A stretch of 64,000 nt of DNA from JALZMG01 sp963739975. Its GTDB lineage: Bacteria > Actinomycetota > Acidimicrobiia > Acidimicrobiales > Ilumatobacteraceae. The notes beneath the pieces were generated by a model that had not been told where the DNA came from, ran no database searches, and saw only the letters and a list, made by a program, of their open reading frames with translations. Shown one piece after another: positions 1 to 9,027 of this stretch (its first letter is position 1; each line of letters opens with the position of its first letter). The stretch covers positions 1 to 64,000 of the forward strand of contig CAVUCK010000020.1 in the NCBI GenBank assembly GCA_963739975.1, given 5' to 3'. A program made the position numbers and the translations under genes.

Positions 1-9
1 ATCGTCGCC

Positions 10-972
10 GTGCACGTCCTCGTCACGGGCGGGGCCGGCTTCATCGGGTCCAACCTCTGCCATCGGCTCGCCGTCACACCGGGCATCGACCGCGTCGTCG
101 CGCTCGACGACCTGTCCACGGGCTCGACCACCAACCTCGACGGCGCCGACTTCGAGGTGGTCGAGGCGTCGATCCTCGACGCCGGTGCCCTCGACCGCCA
201 CAGCACGGGCATCGACGCCATCGTCCACCTCGCCGCCCGGCCGTCCGTCCCGCGCAGCATCGCCGACCCGGTGGCCAGCCACCTGGCCAACGCCTCCGGG
301 ACCGTCGCCGTCCTGGAAGCGGCCCGCCGTTCCGGTGCGCACGTCGTCGTGGCGTCGTCGAGCAGCGTCTACGGCGCCAACCCGGTGCTGCCGAAGCACG
401 AGGATCTCGCCGCCCGCCCGCTGTCGCCGTACGCCGCCAGCAAGCTGGCCGCAGAGGCGTACGCGAACGCCTACGCCCACAGCTTCGGGCTGGACACGCT
501 GGCGTTCCGCTTCTTCAACGTCTTCGGGCCGCGCCAGCCGGCCGGCCACGCCTACGCCGCGGTGGTGCCGGCGTTCGTCGATGCGGCGCTGGCCGGGCGA
601 CCGCTCACGATCTTCGGCGACGGCACGCAGAGCCGCGACTTCACCTACGTCGACACGGTGACAGCCGTGCTCGCCGACGCCGTGGTGCGACGGGTGTCGG
701 ACCCGGAGCCGATCAACCTCGCCTTCGGGACGCGCACCGACCTCCTGACGCTGATCGCAATGCTCGAGGCCGAGCTCGGCCACACGGTGGCTCGCCAGCA
801 CCTGCCGGTGCGGCCAGGCGATGTGCCGCATTCGCAGGCCGACGGGAGCCGGCTGCGCGCCCGCTTCCCGGACGTGACCGAGACGCCACTGGAGGCGGGT
901 CTGGCGGCGACGATCGAATGGATGCGAACGGTCAGCGCCGGCGGCGCGACCGACGATCGACCCCCACGCTGA
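10..972 (+). CDS. NAD-dependent nucleotide-sugar epimerase/dehydratase
   Basis: A 320-residue extended short-chain dehydrogenase of the GalE/RmlB type, which changes the sugar ring of an NDP-sugar in the cytoplasm. The nucleotide-binding loop TGGAGFIG is at residues 6-13, the serine stretch before the active site at about 116-119, and the catalytic YAASK at 141-145. The GTG start lies four residues before the Rossmann loop, as is normal for the family, so the gene looks complete although it is at the window edge. Its 3' end overlaps the convergent glycosyltransferase by about 40 bases. The exact substrate (UDP-Glc, UDP-GlcNAc or UDP-GlcA) cannot be told from sequence. It probably supplies sugars to the neighbouring surface polysaccharide genes. 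Confidence 0.85.
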   Translation: MHVLVTGGAGFIGSNLCHRLAVTPGIDRVVALDDLSTGSTTNLDGADFEVVEASILDAGALDRHSTGIDAIVHLAARPSVPRSIADPVASHLANASGTVAVLEAARRSGAHVVVASSSSVYGANPVLPKHEDLAARPLSPYAASKLAAEAYANAYAHSFGLDTLAFRFFNVFGPRQPAGHAYAAVVPAFVDAALAGRPLTIFGDGTQSRDFTYVDTVTAVLADAVVRRVSDPEPINLAFGTRTDLLTLIAMLEAELGHTVARQHLPVRPGDVPHSQADGSRLRARFPDVTETPLEAGLAATIEWMRTVSAGGATDDRPPR

Positions 973-2185
973 TCCCCTTGCGGGCAGCGACCTCGGCGTA
1001 GCACGCCAGCACCCGACGCACGACCTCCCGCTCGTCGAACTCCCGCTGCGCCTTGCGGCGACCGGCGGCGCCCATCGCCGCCCGGACCCCGGGCTCGCCG
1101 GCCAGCCGCTCGATCGCCGCACCCAACGCCCCGGCGTCACGGACGGGCACGAGCAGCCCGGTGACCTCGTTGTCGACGACTTGCCGACAACCCCGGATGT
1201 CGGTGGCGATCACGGGCAGCCCGCTGGCCGCCGCCTCCATGGCCGCCCGCGGCTGACCCTCGCGATGCGACGCCAGCACGAACACGTCGAACGCACCGAG
1301 CAGGTGGTCGACGTCTCGGCGCTGGCCGAGCTGCACGACACCCGCGGCGTGGGCCCGGCGCAGCACCTCGGCGTCGAGGGCGTCGGGCTTGTCGGGGTCG
1401 TCGCCGCCGACGACGACCACCCGGACGCTCGCCGGCAGCGTCTCGGCGGCCTGGAACAGCTCCCGGTAGCCCTTCTCGGCGACGAGTCGGCCGACGGTGC
1501 CGACGACGATGGTCGCGTCGTCGGCGCCCCACTCACCGCGCACCCGGCGCCGCTCGTCCGGGTTGAGCGAACCGGGCCGGAACCGCCCGATGTCGACGCC
1601 GTTGCCCAGGTGAACGATCCTGCGGCGCGGCGCCAGCCGCCATCGCCGCATCACGGCGACGTCCTCGATGCTCTGCACCAGCTCGGCGTCCGAGAAGCGG
1701 GAGGCGAACGCCTCCGCGGCGTAGACGGCGACCCGCTTGGCCGGTGGGTCGTCCGGAGCGGCGTACAGGCCGTGGGTCGTGTTGACGACGATCGGCACGC
1801 CCGCCAACCGGCCCAGCACGCGCCCGTACAGACCCGGCTTCGGGTTGTGGGTGTGCAGCACCGTCGGCCGCTCGCGGCGCAACACCTGCCAGAGCTGGCG
1901 CGCCGCTCGCAGGTCGGCGCGCAGGTCCCAGCCGCGCGTCGACGTCGTCAGGCCGACATGACGTACGCCGCGCGCGGCGAGGCGATCGGCGAACGGCCCA
2001 GATGCGCTGACGCCGACGGCCTCGGCGCCGGCGGTGACCAGTGCCTGGAGCTGTGCTCCGAGGAGCAGCTCGAGGCTCATGTCGACGGTGGTCAGGTGGG
2101 CGACCTTCCAGCCCGCGCCTACCGGTTCTCCTGAGGATTCGGGGTCATTCTTGACCCCTGAAAACGCTTGAGAACCTGTTTTCAC
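932..2185 (-). CDS. Glycosyltransferase family 4
   Basis: About 417 residues with the GT-B plan: an N-terminal acceptor domain (VAHLTTVDMSLELLL near the start) and a C-terminal nucleotide-sugar domain with VGRLVAEKGY, the VFVLASHREGQPRAAMEA acidic motif and a GLPVIATDIRGC stretch. This is typical of GT4 enzymes that add a sugar to a lipid-linked oligosaccharide at the inner face of the membrane. I place the start at the GTG at 2185, which overlaps the stop of the upstream sugar transferase (GTGA); the open frame runs further upstream but is arginine-rich shadow sequence. It is the last gene of the minus-strand operon that begins at 4651. The donor sugar is unknown. Confidence 0.85.
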   Translation of the reverse strand: MKTGSQAFSGVKNDPESSGEPVGAGWKVAHLTTVDMSLELLLGAQLQALVTAGAEAVGVSASGPFADRLAARGVRHVGLTTSTRGWDLRADLRAARQLWQVLRRERPTVLHTHNPKPGLYGRVLGRLAGVPIVVNTTHGLYAAPDDPPAKRVAVYAAEAFASRFSDAELVQSIEDVAVMRRWRLAPRRRIVHLGNGVDIGRFRPGSLNPDERRRVRGEWGADDATIVVGTVGRLVAEKGYRELFQAAETLPASVRVVVVGGDDPDKPDALDAEVLRRAHAAGVVQLGQRRDVDHLLGAFDVFVLASHREGQPRAAMEAAASGLPVIATDIRGCRQVVDNEVTGLLVPVRDAGALGAAIERLAGEPGVRAAMGAAGRRKAQREFDEREVVRRVLACYAEVAARKGISVGVDRRSRRRR

Positions 2186-2778
2186 GAGCCTGGGCCGCGG
2201 AACTCGGTCATCGTGACCCCGGCGGTGTGGTCGACGTCGGTGCGGCGGGCGACGAGGGCGATGGTGCGAGCGATGATGCGCAGGTCGAGGCGCAAGGAGC
2301 GGTGATCGACGTACCAGACGTCGAGGTCCAAGCGGGCGTCCCACGTCAGGCGGTTGCGACCGCTGACGACGGCCCAGCCGGTGATCCCGGGACGCACCTC
2401 CAGCCGCCGCGCCTGCGTGTCGTCGTAGCGGTCGAGGTAGCCGACGGGGAGCGGTCGCGGGCCGACCAGGCTCATGTCGCCGCGCACGACGTTGATCAGC
2501 GTCGGCAGCTCGTCGAGGCTGGCCGAGCGCAGGAGCCGGCCGAGCCGGGTCAGCCGCGCCACGTCGTGCTGCGGACCCGACGCTGCATCGGTCGCGGCGC
2601 GCATGGTGCGGAACTTGACCATCGTGAAGGGCCGCCCGCCGCGCCCGCAGCGACGGTGACGGAACAGGACGGGCGGACCGTCGACGACCCGGATGGCGAG
2701 CGCGACGGCCAGCCCGACCGGAGCCGTCACGACGAGCGCCGACGTCGCGACGACCAGGTCGATGGCCCGCTTCACCAT
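2182..2778 (-). CDS. Initiating sugar-1-phosphate transferase (bacterial sugar transferase family)
   Basis: A 198-residue protein of the WcaJ/PglC family, which moves a sugar-1-phosphate from an NDP-sugar to undecaprenyl phosphate and so starts the repeat unit. Visible are an N-terminal hydrophobic re-entrant segment (residues 5-30), the KFRTM motif, the DELPTLINVVRGDMSLVGPR signature and a VRPGITGWA motif. The length fits the minimal monotopic form. I chose the ATG at 2778 (MVKRAIDL) because the longer frame upstream is arginine-rich shadow of the membrane protein gene. It overlaps that gene by 7 bases and the next one by GTGA, so the operon is tightly coupled. Confidence 0.88.
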   Translation of the reverse strand: MVKRAIDLVVATSALVVTAPVGLAVALAIRVVDGPPVLFRHRRCGRGGRPFTMVKFRTMRAATDAASGPQHDVARLTRLGRLLRSASLDELPTLINVVRGDMSLVGPRPLPVGYLDRYDDTQARRLEVRPGITGWAVVSGRNRLTWDARLDLDVWYVDHRSLRLDLRIIARTIALVARRTDVDHTAGVTMTEFRGPGS

Positions 2779-3452
2779 GGGCGACCGGCGACGACGAAGC
2801 GAGCGGTGACCGTCAATGCTACGAGGCCGGCGGCGGCCACGGCGGCGGCCGCGCCGGCGTCGGGGCGGACCGCGCCGTTGCGGGCGACGACGACGACGAA
2901 GATCAGCTGCGCGGCCACGAGCAGTGCGGCGCGCCACTGACCCCCTTCACGCCGGCCGCCGCCGGCGAGCACCAGCGGCGCCACGAGCAGCAGACCGAGC
3001 AGCGCCAACCCGCCGACGACGGCACCCTCCCGATTGGCCGCCCCGCGCACCGCCGTCCAGACCAGCGCCGAGTCGACCGCCATCGTGACGATCGTGTCGA
3101 CCTGCAGCCGGTGGCGCAGCTCGGCGACGGCCAGGACGGCGAGACCGACCGCCACCCCGAGCACGTGGTCCGTCTCGGGCACGCCCAGGTACAGGCCACC
3201 GGCCGTGATGACGCCGAGTGCGGCCACCGGGCCGCGCGCCGTGAGGCGCCCGGCGCTCGGCGCGGCGACGAAGGCGACGGCGAGCACGGCGGCGCCGGCC
3301 CAGGTCGGCCACCAGGCGTCCTCGAGGCGATCGCCGAGCTCTCCGGCGACCAACCGTCCGATGAGCAGCCCGGCGACGCCGCCGGCGGCGGCGCGCCCGG
3401 CCGCCGCAGGCAGCCAACTGATCGATCGGTTCGGCTTCAGCGCCCGCTCCAC
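2772..3452 (-). CDS. Polytopic membrane protein of the polysaccharide operon, function unknown
   Basis: A roughly 226-residue protein that is almost entirely hydrophobic and Ala/Val/Leu/Gly-rich. About six membrane spans can be seen, for example AAGGVAGLLIGRLVAG near the start and a long hydrophobic stretch near residue 140. I do not recognise a family. The start is taken as GTG at 3452, overlapping the end of the phosphatase gene by 16 bases; the longer open frame upstream is shadow of that gene. Its place between a low-molecular-weight phosphatase and the initiating sugar transferase suggests a part in assembly or export of the polysaccharide, but this rests on context only. Confidence 0.6.
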   Translation of the reverse strand: MERALKPNRSISWLPAAAGRAAAGGVAGLLIGRLVAGELGDRLEDAWWPTWAGAAVLAVAFVAAPSAGRLTARGPVAALGVITAGGLYLGVPETDHVLGVAVGLAVLAVAELRHRLQVDTIVTMAVDSALVWTAVRGAANREGAVVGGLALLGLLLVAPLVLAGGGRREGGQWRAALLVAAQLIFVVVVARNGAVRPDAGAAAAVAAAGLVALTVTARFVVAGRPW

Positions 3453-3997
3453 CGGTCGACGAGCGTGCGGACGAGGCGGCCCACCTCGTCGCCCATCGCC
3501 CGGTACGCCCGCAACGGGCCGCCGATGGGGTCGGCGATGTCGTAGGCGGCGTCGTGCTTTGCCCGCTCGGCGGCCGGCACGTCCGACGTCAGCAGGCCGA
3601 CCCAACTGCCGAACGGGACGTCCTGCGGTGCGAGCAGCCGGGCCCTCCACGCCGCAGCGCGCAGCGTCGCGCTGCGCCGCTCCGTCTGCGGATCGAGCGT
3701 GCGCACCTGGGCGGTCTGCTCGCCGGTCATGGTCAGGATGAGCTCGGCCCAGCGCAGGTGCTCGCGGGTGATCGGGGCGCTGAGGTGCTCGCTGACATCG
3801 ACCTCCAGCTCGGCGGCCACACGGCGCAGCTTGCGGTCGGGCGGGCGACCCATCGGGGCGGCCAAGCCGACCGACTCCACGCTTGCGGCGATGCCGGCGC
3901 TGTCGAGGTCCCTGGCAAGCAGCGCGGCGGCGAGCGGGGACCGGCACAGGTTGCCCGTGCAGACGACCAGCACCGCGCGGGGCGTCGTCGACGCCAC
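3437..3997 (-). CDS. Low-molecular-weight protein-tyrosine phosphatase
   Basis: 186 residues with the family P-loop CTGNLCRS (C13 to R19, the CX5R nucleophile and phosphate loop) near the N-terminus and a C-terminal DPIGG segment holding the general-acid Asp-Pro. In polysaccharide loci such Wzb-type enzymes dephosphorylate the tyrosine-kinase co-polymerase that sets chain length; a candidate partner is encoded at 26451-28229. The ATG at 3997 is 6 bases downstream of the acetyltransferase stop. The family is certain from the P-loop; the partner is inference. Confidence 0.88.
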   Translation of the reverse strand: MASTTPRAVLVVCTGNLCRSPLAAALLARDLDSAGIAASVESVGLAAPMGRPPDRKLRRVAAELEVDVSEHLSAPITREHLRWAELILTMTGEQTAQVRTLDPQTERRSATLRAAAWRARLLAPQDVPFGSWVGLLTSDVPAAERAKHDAAYDIADPIGGPLRAYRAMGDEVGRLVRTLVDRWSGR

Positions 3998-4003
3998 TTC
4001 CCG

Positions 4004-4651
4004 TCACGGCGGGCCGACCACCTTCGCCGGGACGCCGGCGACCGTGGTGGCGTCAGGGACATCCCGGGTGACCGCGGCGCCGGCGCCGACGACCGCCCAG
4101 GCACCGATCGACCGCCCGGGCGTGACGCTGGCGCCGATGCCGATCAGGGCACCCTCGCCGACGATGACCTCACCGGCGAGGGCGGCCCCCGGCGCGACGT
4201 GGGCGCATTCGCCGATGTCGCATTCGTGGTCGATCGTCGCCCCGGTGTTCACGATCGCACCGCTGCCGATGGTCGCCAGCGCGTTGATCACGGCGCCGGG
4301 CATCACCAGTGCGCCCGCTCCGATCGTCGCCGAGTCGGAGACCACGGCGCGCGGGCTGACGGCGGTGGCGAGCTGTCCGCCGGCGGCCACCACCGCGGCG
4401 GTCAGCCGGCGACGAGTGCGGTTGTCCCCGACGGCCACGAACACGGCGCGTGCACCGGAGGCGATGCGCTCGGCGAGCTCGGCATCCGTGCCCAGGACGT
4501 CGACGCCGAGCCGCGCCAGGCCGTCCATCGGCGTTCCTTCTCGGGTCAGCGCACCGGCGATCGCCACCCCCGAGGAACGCAGCACGTCGACCACCACGAG
4601 CGAGTGCCCGCCTCCGCCGACGATCAGCACCCCACCACCCGCGACCTCCAC
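4004..4651 (-). CDS. NeuD/PglD-type sugar O- or N-acetyltransferase
   Basis: About 215 residues. The N-terminal part is a Rossmann-like NDP-sugar binding fold (VLIVGGGGHS), and the C-terminal part is a left-handed beta-helix of hexapeptide repeats (IGAGALVMPGAVINA and following turns) ending in the AGVPAKVVGPP cap common to this family. PglD-like enzymes acetylate a 4-amino sugar made by a dehydratase and an aminotransferase; a CapD-type dehydratase is encoded divergently at 4797 and a DegT aminotransferase at 29934. The start is taken as GTG at 4651; another GTG at 4630 is possible. It is the first gene of the left minus-strand operon. Confidence 0.8.
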   Translation of the reverse strand: MEVAGGGVLIVGGGGHSLVVVDVLRSSGVAIAGALTREGTPMDGLARLGVDVLGTDAELAERIASGARAVFVAVGDNRTRRRLTAAVVAAGGQLATAVSPRAVVSDSATIGAGALVMPGAVINALATIGSGAIVNTGATIDHECDIGECAHVAPGAALAGEVIVGEGALIGIGASVTPGRSIGAWAVVGAGAAVTRDVPDATTVAGVPAKVVGPP

Positions 4652-4796
4652 GGCGCCAGACGGTAGTGGTGGGTGCTCGTCGAGTGAGGTCCGTCGGCAC
4701 GTCGACCGTGGCGCCCGCCGGCGACCGTGTCCTACACTTGCCCGACCCTGGGCGATAGGGGAGCTGCGGAGCTCCACGGCGGAACGGGCGAAACGA
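4652..4796. promoter_or_regulatory. Divergent intergenic region between two polysaccharide operons
   Basis: This 145-base stretch separates the acetyltransferase operon (minus) from the dehydratase gene (plus), so it must hold promoters for both. Near 4763-4776 a short inverted repeat GAGCT..AGCTC can be seen. I could not pick convincing -35/-10 pairs by eye, and the ATG at 4797 has no strong Shine-Dalgarno in front of it. Confidence 0.4.
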
Positions 4797-6704
4797 ATGA
4801 CCAACGACTCAATCGGGCTGAGGCGACCCGACCGGCGGGCGACCCTCGGTGTCGCGCTGCGCAGGGTGTTCCCGATCCTGCAGTTCGTCGCCGACGCCCT
4901 GGCCTGGGCCGTGGCGGTCCCTGTCGCCACGTTCCTGCGGTACGACCTCCGCTTCGGCCCGATCAACGTCGCCGGCGTGCTGACCATCGTGGCCGTCGCC
5001 GTCGTCGCCCAAGGCCTCCTCGGACTGGCGCTCGGGCTGTACCGCCGGCGATACCACTACGGCAGCTTCGACGAGGTGCGCGTGCTCGGGCTGTGCATCG
5101 GGTTGGTCGGGCTCATCACGTTCGGGTTCGAGGTGGCCGTCGGAGGCGGCGCGTTCGTCCCGCGGTCGGTGCCGCTGCTCGCCGCCTTCCTCGCCCTCGT
5201 CGCCGCGGCCGTGGTCCGCTACCTGGCACGGCTCGTCGAGGACCGCCACCTTCGTCCGTCGGCCGACGACTCAGAGCCGCTCGTGATCTACGGCGCCGGG
5301 AACGCCGGCGCCCAGATCGCCCGCACGCTCTTGCGGACGCGAGACAGCCCACTGCGTCCCGTGGCGTTGCTCGACGACGATCCGCGCAAGGCGCGGATGC
5401 AGGTGCACGGGCTGCGCGTCAAGGGCGACGGCGCCGCCGCCTCGCGGGTGGCGATGGACCACGGCGCGAGGTCGGTGCTCGTCGCCATCGCCAACATCAC
5501 CGGTGAGCAGTTGGAGGCGTTCTCGCGGCCGCTCGCCGAGTCGGGGATCCGCGTCCTCGTGCTGCCGCCGTTCGCCGAGCTGCTCGGCGACGTCGCGCCG
5601 TCGGACATCCGACCGCTGTCGGTCACCGACCTGCTCGGCCGGCATCCCGCCGACGTCGACCCGGCCTCGATCGCCGGCTACGTCCGCGGCCGACGGGTCC
5701 TGGTGACGGGCGCGGGGGGCTCGATCGGTTCCGAGCTGTGCCGGCAGCTCCGGCGCTTCGAACCCGCCAGCCTGGTGATGCTCGACCGCGACGAGTCCGG
5801 GCTGCACGGGACCGAACTGACGCTCGAGGGGACGGCGCTGCTCGAGTCGCCCTCGCTCGTGCTCGCCGACATCCGCGACCGGGAGCGCGTGTTCCAGGTC
5901 TTCCAGCAGCACCGCCCGCAGGTGGTGTTCCACGCCGCCGCGCTCAAGCACCTCCCGCTGCTGGAACAGCACCCACCCGAGGCGTGGAAGACGAACGTGG
6001 TCGGGACCCAACACGTCCTGGAGGCGGCCGAGACCGTCGGGGTCGAGCGCTTCGTCAACGTCAGCACGGACAAGGCCGCCGACCCCATCTGCGTGCTCGG
6101 CTTCTCGAAGCGGATCTGCGAACGGCTGACCGCCGACGTCGCCGCTCGCACCGCCCGGCCGTACGTGTCGGTCCGCTTCGGCAACGTGCTCGGCTCGAGG
6201 GGCTCCGTGCTCGGCGTGTTCGAGCGGCAGGTCCGCGACGGTGGCCCGATCACGATCACGGATCCGGACGTCACGCGGTACTTCATGACCACCGAGGAAG
6301 CCGTCGCGCTGACGATCCAGGCCGGGGCGCTGGGCGAGCGGGGCGAGGTGCTCGTCTTGGACATGGGTCACCCGGTGCGCATCGTCGAGCTCGCCGAGCG
6401 ACTGATCGAACAGCACGGCACGTCCGTGCCCATCATCTTCACCGGGCTGCGTGCGGGGGAGAAGCTGCACGAGGTGCTGCTCGGAGCGGCCGAGCCCGAT
6501 CGGCGCCCGAACCACCCGCTGATCAGCCAGGTGCCCGTGCCGCCGCTGCGCTTCGAGGATGTGCGGGCGGCGTGCTCGGTCGACGGTCGGCTGATGCTGT
6601 CGGCGATGTCGCTCGAGGTTGCCGCCGACTGGGCGCTCGACGCCGACGATTCCCGGTCCCGATCGTCCACCATGATCGTGGACGATGACGGCGACGACGC
6701 GTAG
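4797..6704 (+). CDS. CapD/PglF-type UDP-N-acetylhexosamine 4,6-dehydratase
   Basis: About 635 residues. After an N-terminal membrane region of about four spans comes a first Rossmann domain with YGAGNAGAQIARTLL and then the catalytic SDR domain with VTGAGGSIGSELC, followed by VSTDKAADP and LGFSKRICE. This order is typical of long membrane-bound dehydratases such as CapD, PglF and WbpM, which convert UDP-GlcNAc to a 4-keto-6-deoxy sugar. The Lys of the SK pair is present. The ATG at 4797 was chosen because the frame upstream is only shadow sequence opposite the acetyltransferase. The 3' end overlaps the DUF4012 gene by 20 bases, so the two are probably co-transcribed. Confidence 0.85.
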   Translation: MTNDSIGLRRPDRRATLGVALRRVFPILQFVADALAWAVAVPVATFLRYDLRFGPINVAGVLTIVAVAVVAQGLLGLALGLYRRRYHYGSFDEVRVLGLCIGLVGLITFGFEVAVGGGAFVPRSVPLLAAFLALVAAAVVRYLARLVEDRHLRPSADDSEPLVIYGAGNAGAQIARTLLRTRDSPLRPVALLDDDPRKARMQVHGLRVKGDGAAASRVAMDHGARSVLVAIANITGEQLEAFSRPLAESGIRVLVLPPFAELLGDVAPSDIRPLSVTDLLGRHPADVDPASIAGYVRGRRVLVTGAGGSIGSELCRQLRRFEPASLVMLDRDESGLHGTELTLEGTALLESPSLVLADIRDRERVFQVFQQHRPQVVFHAAALKHLPLLEQHPPEAWKTNVVGTQHVLEAAETVGVERFVNVSTDKAADPICVLGFSKRICERLTADVAARTARPYVSVRFGNVLGSRGSVLGVFERQVRDGGPITITDPDVTRYFMTTEEAVALTIQAGALGERGEVLVLDMGHPVRIVELAERLIEQHGTSVPIIFTGLRAGEKLHEVLLGAAEPDRRPNHPLISQVPVPPLRFEDVRAACSVDGRLMLSAMSLEVAADWALDADDSRSRSSTMIVDDDGDDA

Positions 6705-9021
6705 CCCGGAAGGCTCCGCTCACTCCCAGCGGCACCGGATCCGGCGCAACCGGATCACGGAGCGCGACCTCATCGCCGTCGTGGCGATCAGCGCGGCCAG
6801 CGCGATCGGCGCCGCGCTCGCCGACGTGCGGCCGACGGCGTGGCGACCCGCCGACATCGTGTTGACGGCGGCGACGGCCGGATTCGTCGCGTGGGCCGGC
6901 GCCTCGGCGCCGTGGTGGGTGTTGGCGTCGGCCGCGGCGTTGGCCGTCCTCGTCGCCTCCGGCCCGCTCTGGATCGTGGTTGCCGCCGCAGCGTTCCTGG
7001 TCAGCGTGGTGATCGGAGCACGACGGGTCAGCTTTCCGGCGGGCCGAGCCGTCGCCGCCGCCCTGATCGTCAACTCGCTGCTGCGGTGGGACAGCCCGAC
7101 CCGGTTCGGGGTCTCCGCCCTCGTCACCGGTGTGGTCGTGGTGGTCATCGTGGTGAGTGGGCTGTCGAGGCGCGGTCGCTGGGCCCGTCGCAACGTGCGC
7201 CGGGCGCTGCTCGTCGCCGGCGGCCTCGTCGGGCTGGCCGTGGTCGGCGCGGTGATCGCCATGGCGCAGGCCTACGGCGACCTGCGCGACGGCGAGGCCT
7301 CGCTGCGGGCGGCGGCCAGCGCGCTGCGCAGCGGCGACCTGACCGGTGCCGCGGAGGAGCTGGAACGCAGCTCGCAGCTGTTGGACGCCGCCTCGGGCTC
7401 GCTCGGCCAGCCGTGGGCACGCCCTGCCCTCGCCGTGCCGTTCCTCGGCCAGCACGTCGATGCCCTGGCCGGGCTCGCCCGGGAGGCCGAGGCGCTGACC
7501 GTCCGGACAGCGACGTCGGTCGCCCAGATCGACGTCGATTCGCTGCGTGTCGTCGACGGCGTCATCGACCTGTCGGCCATCGAGGTCCTGGAGACCCCGT
7601 TCGCGGCGACCAACGACTCGCTGCGTCAACTCGCCGGCGTCGTCGACGACGCCCGATCGCCGTGGTTGGTCGCACCGCTCGGGGATCGGCTGGGGGAGTT
7701 GGCCGTCGAGGTCGACGACCTCGTCGGCGAGACCGATCGGGCGCTCGACGCCGTGCGACTGGCGCCGTCGATGCTCGGTGCCAACGGTCCGCGGACCTAC
7801 TTCGTGGCGTTCACCACGCCGGCCGAGGTGCGCGGCATGACCGGGTTCATGGGTTCGTGGGCGGAGCTCAGTGCCGATGATGGCCGGCTGGAGGTCGTGC
7901 GCACGGGGGTGACCAGCGACTTGATCGGCGGGTTGCGTGATGACCCACCCACGCTCGACGGGCCGGACGACTACCTGGCCAGGTACGGGCGCTTCGGCGC
8001 TGGCCTCGGCGGCGATCCGGTCGCCATCGACTTCTGGTCGAACTTCACCATGTCCCCCGACCTGCCGAGCATCGCCGAGGTGGTCGCCCAGCTCTACCCG
8101 GCATCCGGCGGCCAGGACGTCGACGGCGTGATCGCTGTCGACGTCGATTCGATCGCCCGGTTCCTCGAGCTCGTCGGTCCGATCATCGTCGAGACGCCGA
8201 CCGGCACGGTGACCGTCGACGCCTCGAACGCCCGCGACTACCTGCTGCGAGATCAGTACGCCGACATCGCCGACGACGCCGCACGCGACGCGGTGTTGGA
8301 GCGCCTGACGACCGAGCTGGTCGACCGCGTCTTCGGCGGCTCCCTGCCGGGACCGCGGGTGCTGGCCGACACGATCGGCCCGGCCCTCGCCGACGGACGC
8401 ATCACGGTCTGGTCGTTCGATCCCACCGACCAGCAGCTCCTGCGTGGGCTCGGCGTGTCCGGTGAGCTGCCGCCACCGAGCCCGGACGGGTTGGCCGTGG
8501 TCAGCACGAACGCCGGTGCCAACAAGCTCGACGCCTACCTGCGGCGCAGCATCTCCTACGAGGTGCTGGTCGACGAACCGTCGGGTGAGCTGCGGGCGAC
8601 GGCGACGATCCGGCTGGCCAACGATGCGACGGACGACCTGCCGACCTACGTCGGTGGCAACCCGTTCGGGCTGCCGTCCGGGACCAACCGCCAATACCTC
8701 TCCGTGTACTCGCCATGGGACTTCGGCCTGGCCGAGATCGACGGCCGATCGGTGGGCATGGAGGTGGAGCGGGAGCTCGGTTGGAACGTCTACTCGACGT
8801 ACGTCGACATCCCCCCGGGTGAGGAGGTCGTGGTGCGACTGGGGTTCGCCGGCACCCTCCCGGAAGGCGCCGACTACGGGCTGACGTTGCGATCGCCGCC
8901 CTTGGTTTTGCCCGACGTCGTCCGCGTCGACGTGCGCACCACCGACGGTCGCCAGCTCCTCGCGTCGCACGAGCCGCGCATCGGTCTCGACGTCCTGGTG
9001 CCGGTCGATCGTTCAGGATGA
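6685..9021 (+). CDS. DUF4012-family membrane protein
   Basis: 778 residues. A cluster of about six hydrophobic segments fills residues 25-200, followed by a large extracytoplasmic region with a helical linker and long mixed alpha/beta stretches that match my memory of DUF4012 proteins (for example PFLGQHVDALAGL, TYFVAFTTPAEVRGMTGFMGSWAEL and NKLDAYLRRSISYEV). Such proteins are common next to exopolysaccharide genes in Actinomycetota and Cyanobacteria; their biochemical role is not established. It overlaps the dehydratase stop by 20 bases. It ends 6 bases before the convergent PIN gene. Confidence 0.75.
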   Translation: MTATTRSPEGSAHSQRHRIRRNRITERDLIAVVAISAASAIGAALADVRPTAWRPADIVLTAATAGFVAWAGASAPWWVLASAAALAVLVASGPLWIVVAAAAFLVSVVIGARRVSFPAGRAVAAALIVNSLLRWDSPTRFGVSALVTGVVVVVIVVSGLSRRGRWARRNVRRALLVAGGLVGLAVVGAVIAMAQAYGDLRDGEASLRAAASALRSGDLTGAAEELERSSQLLDAASGSLGQPWARPALAVPFLGQHVDALAGLAREAEALTVRTATSVAQIDVDSLRVVDGVIDLSAIEVLETPFAATNDSLRQLAGVVDDARSPWLVAPLGDRLGELAVEVDDLVGETDRALDAVRLAPSMLGANGPRTYFVAFTTPAEVRGMTGFMGSWAELSADDGRLEVVRTGVTSDLIGGLRDDPPTLDGPDDYLARYGRFGAGLGGDPVAIDFWSNFTMSPDLPSIAEVVAQLYPASGGQDVDGVIAVDVDSIARFLELVGPIIVETPTGTVTVDASNARDYLLRDQYADIADDAARDAVLERLTTELVDRVFGGSLPGPRVLADTIGPALADGRITVWSFDPTDQQLLRGLGVSGELPPPSPDGLAVVSTNAGANKLDAYLRRSISYEVLVDEPSGELRATATIRLANDATDDLPTYVGGNPFGLPSGTNRQYLSVYSPWDFGLAEIDGRSVGMEVERELGWNVYSTYVDIPPGEEVVVRLGFAGTLPEGADYGLTLRSPPLVLPDVVRVDVRTTDGRQLLASHEPRIGLDVLVPVDRSG

Positions 9022-9027
9022 TCACAC

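Noticed and set aside
5271..6515. 414-residue minus-strand frame opposite the CapD-type dehydratase
   Set aside because: Shadow of a strongly supported gene; composition biased and without motifs.
6523..8970. 815-residue minus-strand frame opposite the DUF4012 gene
   Set aside because: Shadow frame; rich in Arg/Asp/Gly/Gln with no domain.
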